A stretch of 30,682 nucleotides of DNA from CAZEGC01 sp964511635 (GCA_964511635.1 CAZEGC010000009.1:1-30682); one strand, 5' to 3'; shown: positions 15,172 to 22,993, counted from the first letter of the stretch. Translations and numbers: made by a program. Notes: generated by a model not told the origin, from the sequence alone.

Positions 15172-16868
15172 CAGTAGCGCGTGGTATCTTTGATAAAATC
15201 CTAGCGGCACGCGGACTAAAAGGAGACTTGAAACAGTCTTTTTTAAAGCCCAACTATTCAGTTCGCCACGATCCGTATCTTCTGCCCGACATGGAACAAG
15301 CTGTGGATCGTCTAGTGGAGGCGCACAAAAAGCAAGAAAGTATAACGATATACGGCGATTATGATATCGATGGGCTGACTGCCACGACGGTATTGATGGA
15401 CGCCTTCAAGTCATTTGGTTTTAAGCATGTTGAAGCGTTTATTCCGAATCGTTTTGTCGAAGGTTACGGGCTGACTAGTGATGCCATCGATCAGATAGCG
15501 AGTAGCGGAGCAGATCTAATCGTAACTGTTGACTGCGGCAGCCTAAGCCACAAAGAAATCGCTCGCGCCAATAAACACGGTGTAGACGTTATCGTCACCG
15601 ATCATCATAATGTGGCCGAGACGCCGCCGCCAGCTGTCGCGACAATTAATCCCAAGCGACTCCTGCGCGACCACCCGAACCTATATGATGGCTTTATTTT
15701 AAAAAATGCCACCTCCTCCCCTCAGCTTTACCCCTTCCTCGATTTAGCTGGGGTGGGCGTAGCGTTCAAGCTAGTACAGGCTATGCAGACCAGGCTAGAT
15801 GGTCTACCGGAGGGGCAAGAGAAGTGGCTACTGGATTTAGTGGCACTCGGTACGGTTTGTGATATTGTGTCGCTGGTTGATGAAAATCGCACCAATGTGT
15901 ACTGGGGCCTTAGGGTGATGGCAAAAACCCGTCGTCCTGGACTGAGGGCGCTGATGGCGGTCTCTAGGGTTCAGCCACACGTGGTTAATGCGCGTAGCCT
16001 AGGCTTTGCTTTAGGTCCACGCATGAACGCTGCTGGGCGACTGGAAACTGCACGCCACGCCCTAGACATGCTAACGGCCGACGATCCCATGCTGGCGCTA
16101 GAGAAGGCTCAGGCCTTAGACGCACTAAACACCACCAGGCGCTCTGATCAGGATGAAATTTATAAAGCTGCCGTTGACCAAGCTGAAATGTATATAAACG
16201 ATCCTGTACTAGTTGTCAGTCATCCGGACTGGAATCACGGCATCATCGGTATCGTAGCGGCGAAACTACTAGAAAAATATAAAAAACCGACCTATGTACT
16301 GCAGGAAATGGGGGAAGAAAGCAAAGGCTCAGCTCGTAGTTATGGGGATTTCAGTGCTGCCGATGCCATACAGGCAAGTAGCGATATTATTACAAAAGGT
16401 GGCGGGCACAAGCTAGCAGCCGGCGTGACGCTACCAACTAAAAATATCGCGGCTTTTCGGAAGCGTGTAAATGAGTTTTATCGATCACAGAAGCTTTTCA
16501 ATCAACAGGCGTTGCTACTGCCAAAAGCAGATCTAGAAATGCCTAATTTTGATGGCGTGAACGAGGAGTTGCTTTCACTACTGGACCTACTGGAGCCATT
16601 CGGTAGCGGCAACCCAGAGCCAGTTTTAAAAATCAGCGATGCGCTGGTGATTAATTTACGTAAAATGGGTGCCGAAAATCAGCACGTGAAACTAGAGCTG
16701 CAGGATTCTAGCCGTAGAGCTATGCAGATGATTGCGTTTAACGCGCCCGAAAGCTTTTTTATTGAGCCCGGTGAGCGGGTGACGGTGTGGTTCCAGCCAC
16801 TACTGAATGAATGGCAGGGGCGGAGGAGTGTTGAGGGGCGGATGTTGCATTTAGAGGTAGATGGGTAG
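15168..16868 (+). CDS. recJ: Single-stranded-DNA exonuclease RecJ
   Basis: The 566-residue DHH-family nuclease degrades ssDNA 5' to 3' in mismatch and recombination repair. Motif I is YGDYDIDG (D64, D66, D68), motif II TVDCGS (D122), motif III TDHHN (145-147), motif IV LGTVCDI. MNAAGRLETA and the DHHA1 domain motif GGGHKLAAG follow, then the OB domain. Length matches E. coli RecJ (577). An unusual stretch of about 23 residues (165-187), between NPKR and YPFLDLAG, is where relatives usually have only a few. It overlaps the winged-helix gene by 4 bases (ATGA). All catalytic residues are present. Confidence 0.95.
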   Translation: MTVARGIFDKILAARGLKGDLKQSFLKPNYSVRHDPYLLPDMEQAVDRLVEAHKKQESITIYGDYDIDGLTATTVLMDAFKSFGFKHVEAFIPNRFVEGYGLTSDAIDQIASSGADLIVTVDCGSLSHKEIARANKHGVDVIVTDHHNVAETPPPAVATINPKRLLRDHPNLYDGFILKNATSSPQLYPFLDLAGVGVAFKLVQAMQTRLDGLPEGQEKWLLDLVALGTVCDIVSLVDENRTNVYWGLRVMAKTRRPGLRALMAVSRVQPHVVNARSLGFALGPRMNAAGRLETARHALDMLTADDPMLALEKAQALDALNTTRRSDQDEIYKAAVDQAEMYINDPVLVVSHPDWNHGIIGIVAAKLLEKYKKPTYVLQEMGEESKGSARSYGDFSAADAIQASSDIITKGGGHKLAAGVTLPTKNIAAFRKRVNEFYRSQKLFNQQALLLPKADLEMPNFDGVNEELLSLLDLLEPFGSGNPEPVLKISDALVINLRKMGAENQHVKLELQDSSRRAMQMIAFNAPESFFIEPGERVTVWFQPLLNEWQGRRSVEGRMLHLEVDG

Positions 16869-16890
16869 GTTTATTTTTCTTTTTTCAAAA

Positions 16891-17367
16891 AGAACCAAAT
16901 TCCCCTTGTTCTTTTGCACTAACAAAAGTACCATCTTTTCTTTTGCTGCCAAAAGAAACAAAATCACTGGGGCTTGGCTGAACTACCGCGCTAAATAGAG
17001 TTCCTAAAGCTCTTTGTTGCCTGCGTAACTCGTATGCCACTCAAACATACTCGGCTAGCAAGGATCTTTTAGGAACTCTTTTTCCGGTTAGTTCAGATGC
17101 CCCAGACCCCACAAGCGAAAGCTGTAGGCTGGGTTTTGAGCAGGCACCGGGTTTAATACTGGGGTTCGGGACTTCTCTAAAAACCGAATAACATAGACGG
17201 CTGGTTCTTGACTATTCGAGTATGTTTGAGCTTCAAGCGAGTTACGCAGAATACAATGAACTGGCTGTTTATGTTATGTCGTGTTTTTGGAGCGTCCCGG
17301 GAACTTTTGGTTCTTTTGTTGGCACAAAAGAACAAGGGGGGTTGTTCCTTTTGGCAGCAAAAGAAAG
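16891..17367. repeat. Cluster of large interlocking inverted repeats, no gene
   Basis: The 600-bp stretch between recJ and the pilin gene has no convincing ORF but much symmetry. (a) A ~139-base imperfect palindrome, 16967-17105, has arms CTGGGGC...CTGAACTA...GAGTTCCTAAA. (b) A second, 17165-17303, has arms with GACTT..CTAAAAACCG and ACATAGACGGCTGGTTC against their complements. (c) The central 33 bases of (a) (17021-17053) are the near-complement of the centre of (b) (17217-17249). (d) Outer blocks 16903-16929 and 17313-17339, and 16937-16957 and 17346-17366, are also complementary and are rich in CTTTTG / CAAAAG. It may be one or more decayed miniature mobile elements or a structured RNA. 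No transposase is present. Confidence 0.7.
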
Positions 17368-17433
17368 TTAAGTATAAATTCTTTTTACAATATAAAACTA
17401 CAAAAGCTCTATGTTGAAACCAACCCAACCCCC

Positions 17434-17462
17434 TTGTAATCCACAGAGGCAAGTGCTTAAAT
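17434..17462 (+). promoter_or_regulatory. Promoter of the pilin-like gene
   Basis: TTGTAA (17434-17439), 17 bp, TTAAAT (17457-17462) with TGC before it. Only 7 bases separate the -10 from the ATG at 17470. Confidence 0.55.
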
Positions 17463-17469
17463 ACAAAGC

Positions 17470-18717
17470 ATGAACACTATAAGGGTAAAACAAAACTATA
17501 AAAACACCCAAACTCCTAACTCCACCCACCGAACTCCCAACTCCCAATTTCAAACTCCCAATTCCACTCCCATTTCCCAATCCCCATCCCCCAATCCCCA
17601 CCAAGCCTTCACCATAGTAGAACTCCTAATAGTCATAGTAGTAATAGGCATACTAGCCGCCATTACTATTGTTGCCTATAACGGCATCCAAACAAGAGCT
17701 CGTCAGAGCTCTTTAAAAAGCGACCTAGCCACTGCAGCCTCACAACTAGGACAACTAAACGCTACAGATGGTAGATACCCAAGTAGCGCTACCTCACTTA
17801 AGAAAAGCAGTACTACTCACTATGACTATACCTACACAGAAGGTACTAACACCTACTGTATTACTGCTACTCACACCCAGACTGATGTAGGAGCCTTCCA
17901 TAGGATTAATGGAGGGGCTATACAGGATGGTCCGTGTAGTGGGCATGAGGGTACTGCACCTGGAGTGGGAGACGGTGGTGGTGGTGGAGGCAGCGACACC
18001 ATAGCTGACGGTGTCCACATCCAACAAATCACATCCGCCAACTGCCCAACCGAGCGCACCCGTGCCGTTGATGCAAGGGACAACCATACCTACTGGGTAC
18101 AAGAACTGGATGATGGTAAGTGTTGGATGTTAACTAACTTAGCTTACGGCGGTGGAGGTACCAATACTTATAACGATACTAGAACTCTTACGAATGGCGG
18201 CAGCAGCTCGGCTACCTACACACAACCACGCTACTATATTCCGCCTGGTTCTAGCCCCACCACCGAACCAATCAACCCATCGACTTCAACTAACGGCACA
18301 GGTCAATACGGCTACCTATATAACTGGTGTGGTGCAATGGGTGGGCAGGCAAGCACCGCTGCCTGTACTAGTTCTAGTACGCCAGCATCTAATCCTAGTG
18401 TTACCGTCTGTCCAGCGGGTTGGAGGTTGCCGACGGGTGGTAGCGGGGGTGAGTTTACCGCACTCAATAACGCTGTCAATAATGGTGCGGCCAACACTGA
18501 CGAGGGTCTGCGTTCTACTTGGCTTGGGCAGCGTAGTGGCTACTGGGGCTATTTAAGTACGTTTGGCGATCAGGGCTACGGCGGCATTTACTGGTCCTCT
18601 ACTCAATCCGAAGAGCTATACGCCCGCGACCTGAGCTTAGATAGTTCAGGGGCCTACCCCGCCAATGACTACAACCTTAAGTACTACGGTTTTGCTGTGC
18701 GGTGTGTAGCTAGCTAG
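17470..18717 (+). CDS. Type IV pilin-like protein with FISUMP-type C-terminal domain
   Basis: The 415-residue protein has a class III prepilin signal: FTIVELLIVIVVIGILAAI begins at residue 47, with the methylation-site Glu at +5. The residue before the cut is Ala (HQA|FT), whereas prepilin peptidase normally needs Gly. The 46-residue leader is long, Pro/Asn/Ser/Thr-rich and encoded by heptanucleotide repeats. After the pilin helix and a disulfide-bearing loop comes a Gly-rich linker and a ~230-residue domain with DGKCWMLTNL, YGYLYNW, VCPAGWRLPT, YWSSTQ and GFAVRCVAS. These are the landmarks of the Fibrobacter succinogenes major paralogous domain (TIGR02145). This suggests a minor or tip pilin with an adhesive head. 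No start codon exists in frame between the repeat and the pilin motif, so ATG 17470 is the only choice. It has no ribosome binding site. Confidence 0.85.
   Translation: MNTIRVKQNYKNTQTPNSTHRTPNSQFQTPNSTPISQSPSPNPHQAFTIVELLIVIVVIGILAAITIVAYNGIQTRARQSSLKSDLATAASQLGQLNATDGRYPSSATSLKKSSTTHYDYTYTEGTNTYCITATHTQTDVGAFHRINGGAIQDGPCSGHEGTAPGVGDGGGGGGSDTIADGVHIQQITSANCPTERTRAVDARDNHTYWVQELDDGKCWMLTNLAYGGGGTNTYNDTRTLTNGGSSSATYTQPRYYIPPGSSPTTEPINPSTSTNGTGQYGYLYNWCGAMGGQASTAACTSSSTPASNPSVTVCPAGWRLPTGGSGGEFTALNNAVNNGAANTDEGLRSTWLGQRSGYWGYLSTFGDQGYGGIYWSSTQSEELYARDLSLDSSGAYPANDYNLKYYGFAVRCVAS
17511..17601 (+). repeat. Imperfect heptanucleotide repeat (13 units) with G-quadruplex motif
   Basis: Thirteen 7-base units of the AACTCCC / TCCCCAT type run in phase inside the leader of the pilin-like gene. 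Because 7 is not a multiple of 3, gain or loss of one unit shifts the frame. The last part (17576-17599) has four C-runs on the plus strand, so the minus (template) strand reads GGGG-ATT-GGGGG-AT-GGGG-ATT-GGG, a canonical G-quadruplex motif. Similar heptamer repeats are known from cyanobacteria (STRR). Confidence 0.85.
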
Positions 18718-18894
18718 TCCCCTAGATTTGAAACAATAAAATATTAAAGCGCACGGGTCAGGGGGCCTTCTAGACCACATAGAGCTAGAGGCTGGCAGGC
18801 CCAGGGCGCTCGTAGAGAGTATATATTTCATGGACGAAGACAAAAGCTGCTGGCAGTAGCGGATCTAAAGGTTGCATTGAGCGTAGATATTGGC

Positions 18895-18923
18895 TTGCAC
18901 CTGATAGTTTTCTCTGTTACAAT
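18895..18923 (+). promoter_or_regulatory. Promoter of rpsU-yqeY
   Basis: TTGCAC (18895-18900), 17 bp, TACAAT (18918-18923) with TGT before the -10. The rpsU ATG is 9 bases further on. The 177 bases from 18718 to 18894 show no gene. Confidence 0.8.
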
Positions 18924-18932
18924 ACAACAGAT

Positions 18933-19148
18933 ATGGTACAAGTTACACGTAAAGACGAACGAGAGGCGAACGAGAACGTTATTCGCCGATTTAACCGCAA
19001 GGTTTTACAAAGCGGTGTGTTGTCGACTGCAAAATCAGGCATGAGGTTTAGTAAGCCGCTGAGCAAAGCTGAGCGTAGGCAGAAAGCGATTATTCGCAAG
19101 CAGCGTAAGGCTGACAAGCTAACACGGGCTCGAATGGGGCTGCGCTAG
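18933..19148 (+). CDS. rpsU: Ribosomal protein S21
   Basis: The 71-residue, highly basic protein matches bS21 of the small subunit: ANENVIRRFNRKVLQSGVL (12-30) corresponds to the conserved helix, and KPLSKAERRQKA to the following basic region. bS21 sits near the anti-Shine-Dalgarno end of 16S rRNA and helps initiation. The start at 18933 has no ribosome binding site but lies 9 bases after a strong extended -10, so the message is probably leaderless. yqeY starts 3 bases after its stop. The rpsU-yqeY order is also common in other bacteria. Confidence 0.92.
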   Translation: MVQVTRKDEREANENVIRRFNRKVLQSGVLSTAKSGMRFSKPLSKAERRQKAIIRKQRKADKLTRARMGLR

Positions 19149-19151
19149 GCA

Positions 19152-19607
19152 GTGGCTTTAAAAGAGCAAATCAATAACGATCTTAAAACCGCTCTGCTGA
19201 GCGGTGATCGTTTTTTGGCTGAAGTTTTACGCGGACTTAAGGCTGCGATTTTAAATGAAGAGGTAGCAACTGGCGCGCGCGAGCAGGGCCTGTCAGATGA
19301 CAGTATTGAGCAGATTGTAGCTCGCGAAGTTAAAAAGCGCTTTGAGAGTGCCGATATGTATGAAAAAGGTGACCGCATTGAATCTGCTGCGACTGAGCGC
19401 AAAGAAGCAGAACTGCTATCAAAGTATTTACCGAAACAATTAGAAAATGATGAACTGGAAGCGATTGTTGCGGATAAAATTACTGAACTTGGTGCCAAGG
19501 ATCCATCGCAAATGGGATTGGTTATCGGAGCCGTTAAGAAAGAGGTCGGTAGCAGTGCTAGCGGAGCCATGGTGGCGGAACTAGTCAAAGAGCAGCTTGG
19601 TAAATAA
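19152..19607 (+). CDS. yqeY: YqeY/GatB-domain protein
   Basis: The 151-residue helical protein matches the YqeY family: the N-terminal four-helix part with LRGLKAAILNEEV and EVKKRFESADMY, then YLPKQLENDELEAIV and the C-terminal domain with DPSQMGLVIGAVKKEVG. This C-terminal domain resembles the tRNA-binding tail of GatB. YqeY's exact role is not established; it has been linked to tRNA-dependent amidation. It starts with GTG three bases after the rpsU stop, so it depends on rpsU translation. Nothing in the sequence suggests loss of function. Confidence 0.9.
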   Translation: MALKEQINNDLKTALLSGDRFLAEVLRGLKAAILNEEVATGAREQGLSDDSIEQIVAREVKKRFESADMYEKGDRIESAATERKEAELLSKYLPKQLENDELEAIVADKITELGAKDPSQMGLVIGAVKKEVGSSASGAMVAELVKEQLGK

Positions 19608-19655
19608 TTTACGAACTGGTAACGTCTAGACTACGTAGAGAAAAAATTTTAGCAG

Positions 19656-19664
19656 TGATACAAT
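19656..19664 (+). promoter_or_regulatory. Extended -10 promoter of adk-map
   Basis: TGA plus TACAAT (19659-19664), 6 bases before the adk ATG. No clear -35. Confidence 0.65.
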
Positions 19665-19670
19665 AAATTC

Positions 19671-20216
19671 ATGATTATATTCTTTGGTCCGGCCGGGGCT
19701 GGTAAAAGTGTACAGGGGCAAATATTAGCAGCACGGTATAATTGGCGTTGGTTAAGCGCTGGTCAGCTACTACGTGATACGCGCGATAGCAAGCTGATAA
19801 GTGAAATGCAAACTGGCAAACTGTTGCCTGTTGAGATTGTTAATAAAGTTATGGCCGATGCACTAAAACGGTCAAAAAATGTCAACCGCGTAATTTTAGA
19901 CGGCTACCCCAGACAGCTAGAGCAAGCCAAGTGGTTGATAGAAATGCAGCCAGAGCATGAGCAAGCAATAGCCTTAGTGATTGTACTAGAGGTGTCCCGC
20001 AGCGAGATCATGAAACGACTAGAGGTTCGCGGGCGCGTGGATGATACACCAGAAGTCATTGATGAGCGTTTGAAAATTTACCGTCAGGAAATGTACCCAG
20101 TGCTCAACTACTTTACCCAGCAAGGTATACACGTGGCGCATATTGACGGTACTGGTACCGTTGGTCAGGTACATGACCGGATCATGGAGGAGCTAGTGGC
20201 GTGCAAACTGGCCTAA
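19671..20216 (+). CDS. adk: Adenylate kinase (short form)
   Basis: The 181-residue enzyme interconverts ATP + AMP and 2 ADP. The P-loop is GPAGAGKSVQG (6-16), where most Adk read GxPGxGKGTQ. AMP-site motifs SAGQLLRD and LDGYPR (usually DGFPR) are present. The lid is the short type (GRVDDTPEVIDERL) without the zinc-binding insertion, as expected for about 180 residues. The ATG lies 6 bases after an extended -10 and has no ribosome binding site. map follows with a 16-base overlap. In many bacteria adk and map sit together at the end of the spc ribosomal operon; here the pair stands alone with its own promoter. Confidence 0.92.
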   Translation: MIIFFGPAGAGKSVQGQILAARYNWRWLSAGQLLRDTRDSKLISEMQTGKLLPVEIVNKVMADALKRSKNVNRVILDGYPRQLEQAKWLIEMQPEHEQAIALVIVLEVSRSEIMKRLEVRGRVDDTPEVIDERLKIYRQEMYPVLNYFTQQGIHVAHIDGTGTVGQVHDRIMEELVACKLA

Positions 20217-20956
20217 AGTCACCAGATCAAATCCAAGCAATGCGAGAAGGCGGCAAGATACTAGCCACCATTTATGATGGGCTTAAAAAACAAATAACCG
20301 CCGGTATGAGTGAGCTTGATATTGATGCGTGGGTTTCGCGTGAAATTAAGGCGCTTGGAGCCGCACCGACTTACACTACGCCAGAAGTTAATTTTCCAAA
20401 TGTTATATGTGTTTCAACTAATGACGAGATCGTGCATGGTATTCCAACTGACTATGAACTAGAGGCTGGTGATGTTGTTAGCGTTGATTTGGTCATTACC
20501 TATAAGGGTATGAAAACAGATAGTGCATTCACGGTCATCGTGAGTGAAGAGCCGGCTGGAGCAAAAAAACACCTGCTAGCTTATACCGAGCGTAGTCTGT
20601 ATGCGGGTATCGATGCCATCAAGGGCCCGACCTATACAGGCGACATTGGGGCAGCAATTGAAAAAGTGCTGCGCGACGGAAAGCTAGGAATTATCCGCGA
20701 ACTGGTCGGGCATGGTGTAGGTCTAGAGATGCATATGCCGCCAGAAATCCCAAACTGGGGTCAGAAGGGCGGTGGGGTATTATTAAAGCCAGGCGATACG
20801 ATTGCGATTGAGCCAATGGCAACACTTGGCGGTGAACGGATTAAGACCGACCGTGATGGCTGGACAATCCGCACTCGTGACGGTAGCTTGAGTGCGCATT
20901 TTGAGCATACTGTACTCGTGACGGAGGATGGCGCCGAAATCCTCACCACGCTGTAG
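20201..20956 (+). CDS. map: Methionine aminopeptidase, type I
   Basis: The 251-residue enzyme removes the initiator Met. Metal ligands are visible in order: Asp in VSVDLVITYKG, Asp in KTDSAF, His in GHGVGLEMHMP, Glu in AIEPMA and Glu in FEHTVLVTEDG. The opening SPDQIQAMREGGKI is typical of type I enzymes without a zinc-finger extension. The GTG start at 20201 overlaps adk by 16 bases and has GGAGGAG about 10 bases upstream. With def and fmt in the same window, the whole cycle of N-terminal Met formylation, deformylation and removal is represented. Confidence 0.94.
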   Translation: MQTGLKSPDQIQAMREGGKILATIYDGLKKQITAGMSELDIDAWVSREIKALGAAPTYTTPEVNFPNVICVSTNDEIVHGIPTDYELEAGDVVSVDLVITYKGMKTDSAFTVIVSEEPAGAKKHLLAYTERSLYAGIDAIKGPTYTGDIGAAIEKVLRDGKLGIIRELVGHGVGLEMHMPPEIPNWGQKGGGVLLKPGDTIAIEPMATLGGERIKTDRDGWTIRTRDGSLSAHFEHTVLVTEDGAEILTTL

Positions 20957-21029
20957 CAGGTCCTGATAAAAGTATTTATAAACGTTTATGCTTCAGCTTC
21001 GGCCCCTGGCGGTGTATTATTTTAGTAGT

Positions 21030-21440
21030 ATGCATGAACGGGTTACAGCCATAAAGTCAAAATTAGCTGCTGTCGATGTGCCGAGGCCGCAGCGCTACAC
21101 GACGGGTCCCGATGAAACTCTAGCGATTACTCGGCAGAGTAACCAGTTTTTAGGCCACGTAATAAAAGCATTTGAACTAAATAGGAACGAGATGGCGTTT
21201 TTATTCGAAATAAAACACCATATGCTAGCAAATCCGACAGATGGAGGCGAGGTGCGACCTAGCGATGATATGTTGCAGCGTCTTTATATTAGGGGCGTGC
21301 AACCACTCGCTGAAGTCGGTAGCTGGCGAGACGAATCTAATTTTCAGGTGATTACTTTTGCACTGCACGCGTTAATGCCAGCGGCAGAAAAGCGTATAGC
21401 AGAGATGTCGAGTGTCAATATGTACGACCGGCAGCTTTAG
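21030..21440 (+). CDS. Uncharacterised protein
   Basis: This 136-residue protein is not recognised. It is mixed charged and probably helical (ITRQSNQFLGHVIKAFELNR, then LFEIKHHMLA and ALHALMPAAEKRIAEM), with no membrane segment, cysteine or obvious active site. I prefer ATG 21030 to 20988: a TATTAT box at 21015-21020 lies 9 bases before it, the spacing of other leaderless starts here, and the 14 extra residues of the longer form would lie upstream of that box. It follows map in the same direction with a gap of about 70 bases. Confidence 0.6.
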   Translation: MHERVTAIKSKLAAVDVPRPQRYTTGPDETLAITRQSNQFLGHVIKAFELNRNEMAFLFEIKHHMLANPTDGGEVRPSDDMLQRLYIRGVQPLAEVGSWRDESNFQVITFALHALMPAAEKRIAEMSSVNMYDRQL

Positions 21441-21443
21441 TCA

Positions 21444-21452
21444 TGATATAAT
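21444..21452 (+). promoter_or_regulatory. Extended -10 promoter of the membrane metallopeptidase gene
   Basis: TGA plus consensus TATAAT (21447-21452), 9 bases before the ATG at 21462. No clear -35 and no ribosome binding site. Confidence 0.65.
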
Positions 21453-21461
21453 TCTTCTTAA

Positions 21462-22370
21462 ATGACAGATGAAGTCTCGCCCGCCAAGTCAGGCGCCAAC
21501 GTTAATCGAATTGCTGCCTGGGCGGCCGCGATAATCGTATGGCCGGCTATAGCATTCATAGCTGCAATAGGCGTATTTATAGTCGTTGGGGTGTTTATGT
21601 TCAGCAATCACTCTGGCGAGGAAGTTTCAGGGGAACATATAATTGGTTTAATTTTTTGGACAGGATTGATACTGGCTACTCTTTTCTTTTACGTCTCGCA
21701 TAGGTTGTTGAAAAAATCTAATCCACACAGTCGTATTAGCGGAAAGGTGCTGCGGCTCTACACCTGGATGGGGGCTGGGCTGACAGTGGTAGTTTTAGTC
21801 ATAGCTATATCCACCATGCCGCCAACGGGTGAAGTCTATGAAAATTCAAGTGATGGTTCGGATTCAGCTAGCCTTGGGGTAGGTGCTCATCAGCCCACTC
21901 AGAACCCCGAGCTGCTGTCAATTTTAAAGCAAATTGGGGCAACTGAAATTAACGACTTGGATATTAATTACGCCGATAGTTTAAACAATCCGAATTGGCT
22001 CGGGTCATACCAGGAATATAGGTGGGATAATGATAATTCGTTTTCACACGGTGAAATAAAAATTTTGCGCACTCAACCAAGTGTTCAGGACTTATATAGA
22101 ACCGTAGCTCATGAATATTTGCATCATATATGGGCCTCTAAGCTAGATAGCCAGACGGTGGCTATTCTAACTAGTGATTTAATCACTATGCATGGTCGAA
22201 ACTCCTACATGCAGCACCGAGTAAATGAATATTCCCATCAGGGGACGTTGCTGCCAACTGAAATTTTTGCGTTTGCTTGCTCCGAGTTTTCGGATGGCTG
22301 GCTAAGCGAATATATCAGGAATCAATGCAATACTTATATAAACCGTTCACAACTACAAATGGTGTATTAG
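21462..22370 (+). CDS. Membrane protein with HEXXH metallopeptidase domain
   Basis: The 302-residue protein has three membrane segments (about 17-47, 59-80 and 97-119) and then a soluble domain of about 180 residues. In that domain TVAHEYLHHIWA contains HEXXH (H207, E208, H211), the zinc motif of metallopeptidases, and E247 in LLPTEIFAFA is a plausible third ligand. With three segments the catalytic part would lie on the side opposite the N-terminus, probably outside, but the topology is inferred. Two cysteines (FACSEF and RNQCNT) could form a disulfide there. It is not a family I can name. Its substrate might be a host or own surface protein, which is speculation. The start is leaderless-type, 9 bases after TATAAT. 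Confidence 0.7.
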   Translation: MTDEVSPAKSGANVNRIAAWAAAIIVWPAIAFIAAIGVFIVVGVFMFSNHSGEEVSGEHIIGLIFWTGLILATLFFYVSHRLLKKSNPHSRISGKVLRLYTWMGAGLTVVVLVIAISTMPPTGEVYENSSDGSDSASLGVGAHQPTQNPELLSILKQIGATEINDLDINYADSLNNPNWLGSYQEYRWDNDNSFSHGEIKILRTQPSVQDLYRTVAHEYLHHIWASKLDSQTVAILTSDLITMHGRNSYMQHRVNEYSHQGTLLPTEIFAFACSEFSDGWLSEYIRNQCNTYINRSQLQMVY

Positions 22371-22393
22371 CTTTAGGTAGGCTTAATTATCTT

Positions 22394-22897
22394 TTAGTTT
22401 CTAATTGCATCTGACGTGCTTTTTAGCAGCAGTACTTGTTTTAGGGAGGCCGGTCCGTAAATAACTTCGCCTATAGTTGCACCCTCAGGGTCACCCGACC
22501 AGGTGTAGCTAATTTGAGCGTCAGTTCGAATACGCCTAGAGTCGCGAAGTAGGCTAATAATCGTTTCTTTTTCAATAGCATGACCCGCTCCTTTTATGGG
22601 AGGGGCAATGGTCGATCGGTAGTGAAGCGCTACATAGGGTGGGAGCTCAGGCTCTTTGGGGGTGTCTGCAAAATATGCCAGCACTGCAGTAGTAATTTCT
22701 TCATTTTCATCAATACCCTCTAGGGAACTTAGCAAGCCAGGATCTAGTCTGACAGTCGCCCTAATGTCACCTTGATCGCGACTGGCTTTGTCCAGGCTCG
22801 CGATACTTGAAGCGACATCATAAAAAACGTTGGCCATGAAGCGTTGGTGTGTAATTTCGGGATTGCTCGGATTGGCGTTTCGTCTCTCCGGGTTCAT
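22394..22897 (-). CDS. Uncharacterised protein
   Basis: The 167-residue protein is not recognised. It is soluble, has no cysteines, and has a C-terminal half rich in beta-type stretches (AQISYTWSGDPEGATIGEVI). I chose ATG 22897 (MNPERRN) instead of 22912 because a TTGACT-17-TATTAT promoter ends 6 bases before it, which would place the longer start inside the promoter. It is convergent with the metallopeptidase gene (24-base gap, no terminator seen) and divergent from ftsA. Confidence 0.62.
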   Translation of the reverse strand: MNPERRNANPSNPEITHQRFMANVFYDVASSIASLDKASRDQGDIRATVRLDPGLLSSLEGIDENEEITTAVLAYFADTPKEPELPPYVALHYRSTIAPPIKGAGHAIEKETIISLLRDSRRIRTDAQISYTWSGDPEGATIGEVIYGPASLKQVLLLKSTSDAIRN

Positions 22898-22903
22898 ATA
22901 CAA

Positions 22904-22932
22904 ATAATACAATATTTGCTTTCTTTAGTCAA
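22904..22932 (-). promoter_or_regulatory. Promoter of the leftward 167-residue gene
   Basis: On the minus strand TTGACT (22932 to 22927), 17 bp, TATTAT (22909 to 22904). The ATG at 22897 is 6 bases further on. Confidence 0.75.
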
Positions 22933-22980
22933 AGCTTCATCGATCACTAGTTAACTCTATTCAAAATTCGTCATAAGCGG

Positions 22981-22986
22981 TATACT
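22981..22986 (+). promoter_or_regulatory. -10 box of ftsA
   Basis: TATACT 7 bases before the ftsA ATG. The -35 is unclear. There is no ribosome binding site. Confidence 0.55.
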
Positions 22987-22993
22987 CTAAGAC

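Noticed and set aside
17177..17452. Short ORFs on both strands within the inverted-repeat region (about 60-90 residues)
   Set aside because: They follow the palindromes, have no ribosome binding sites or promoters, and give Cys/Phe-rich peptides without family resemblance.
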